From positions 1-6,729 of the forward strand of contig JBBQKP010000189.1 in the NCBI GenBank assembly GCA_038326995.1: DNA of 6,729 nt, given 5' to 3'. This DNA is from JBBQKP01 sp038326995. Its GTDB lineage: Bacteria > Planctomycetota > Phycisphaerae > Tepidisphaerales > Tepidisphaeraceae. Position numbers and translations under genes: made by a program. The first letter of the stretch is position 1, and each line of letters starts with the position of its first letter. Positions 6,528 through 6,729 of the stretch are shown in pieces. The notes beneath the pieces are model-generated. The model had not been told where the DNA came from, made no database searches, and worked only from the letters and a program-made list of their open reading frames with translations.

Positions 6528-6729
6528 GGCCGCGAGCGCGTCGAGTCGATCGGCTGGCAGCGCGTGATCCCGACCGCCATGCGCCCGCTGCCCCGCCGCC
6601 GGATCGGTCCTGCTTGCGGCACCTCTTCATGATCAACGTGTGCCGACAAGTCACATCAGCCACAGGCTTGTGCAGAAGTCCCAAGCTGGAATCATTTGCC
6701 AGAAAGCGATAAAGTGAGTGGATGAGCAC

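Larger units (their letters stand above)
6408..6729. other. 322-base stretch without a supportable gene
   Basis: This should contain the MATE promoter on the minus strand, but I find no convincing -35/-10 pair. A plus-strand ORF at 6438-6632 (64 residues, Arg-rich, no ribosome site) has GC-rich third positions only in its later part and resembles no family I know. Minus-strand ORFs at 6359-6649 and 6514-6729 (the latter open to the window edge) are equally unconvincing; the first overlaps the MATE start out of frame. No tRNA or rRNA is visible. Confidence 0.5.

Noticed and set aside
6438..6632. Small Arg-rich plus-strand ORF upstream of the MATE gene
   Set aside because: It has no ribosome site, only partial coding bias and no family resemblance, and its basic composition is common in random GC-rich frames.

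Overview
The window reads as a moderately GC-rich bacterial chromosome segment with three complete genes, all encoding cell-envelope or secreted proteins. The most likely source is a planctomycete or a close relative in the PVC group. This is inferred from the style of the large secreted glycoside hydrolase, from the long N-terminal extension and the sequence just after the lipid-bearing cysteine of the outer-membrane efflux lipoprotein, from frequent non-ATG starts with weak ribosome sites, and from a long GTGCCAC-type palindromic repeat. No rRNA or marker gene confirms it.

Layout. Bases 21-101 form one 81-bp palindrome with no bulges. A relatively AT-rich leader follows, then a plus-strand gene (241-2925, best start TTG) for a large secreted clan GH-A glycoside hydrolase. 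Its catalytic barrel appears to be interrupted by a carbohydrate-binding-like beta-sandwich. It converges on a minus-strand gene (2992-4848) for a TolC/OEP-family outer-membrane lipoprotein. The short gap between the two holds a strong hairpin and a 12-bp tandem repeat that runs into the OEP stop codon. Upstream of the OEP gene, also on the minus strand, is a 12-helix MATE-family efflux transporter (4959-6407). The MATE/OEP spacer carries four 14-bp tandem repeats. The last 322 bases hold no gene I can defend, only a 12-bp palindrome and weak ORFs.

How the parts may work together. The hydrolase would act outside the cytoplasm on a polysaccharide. The MATE carrier would export small organic molecules across the inner membrane by ion antiport. 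The OEP lipoprotein would form an outer-membrane exit duct. MATE pumps do not normally dock to an OEP, and no adaptor (HlyD/RND-type MFP) or ABC/RND pump is present, so a joint MATE-OEP pathway is speculation. The least explained parts are the palindrome and the cluster of three different short tandem repeats (12, 15 and 14 bp) around the OEP gene. I see no clear new multi-gene system, CRISPR array, tRNA, rRNA or transposase.
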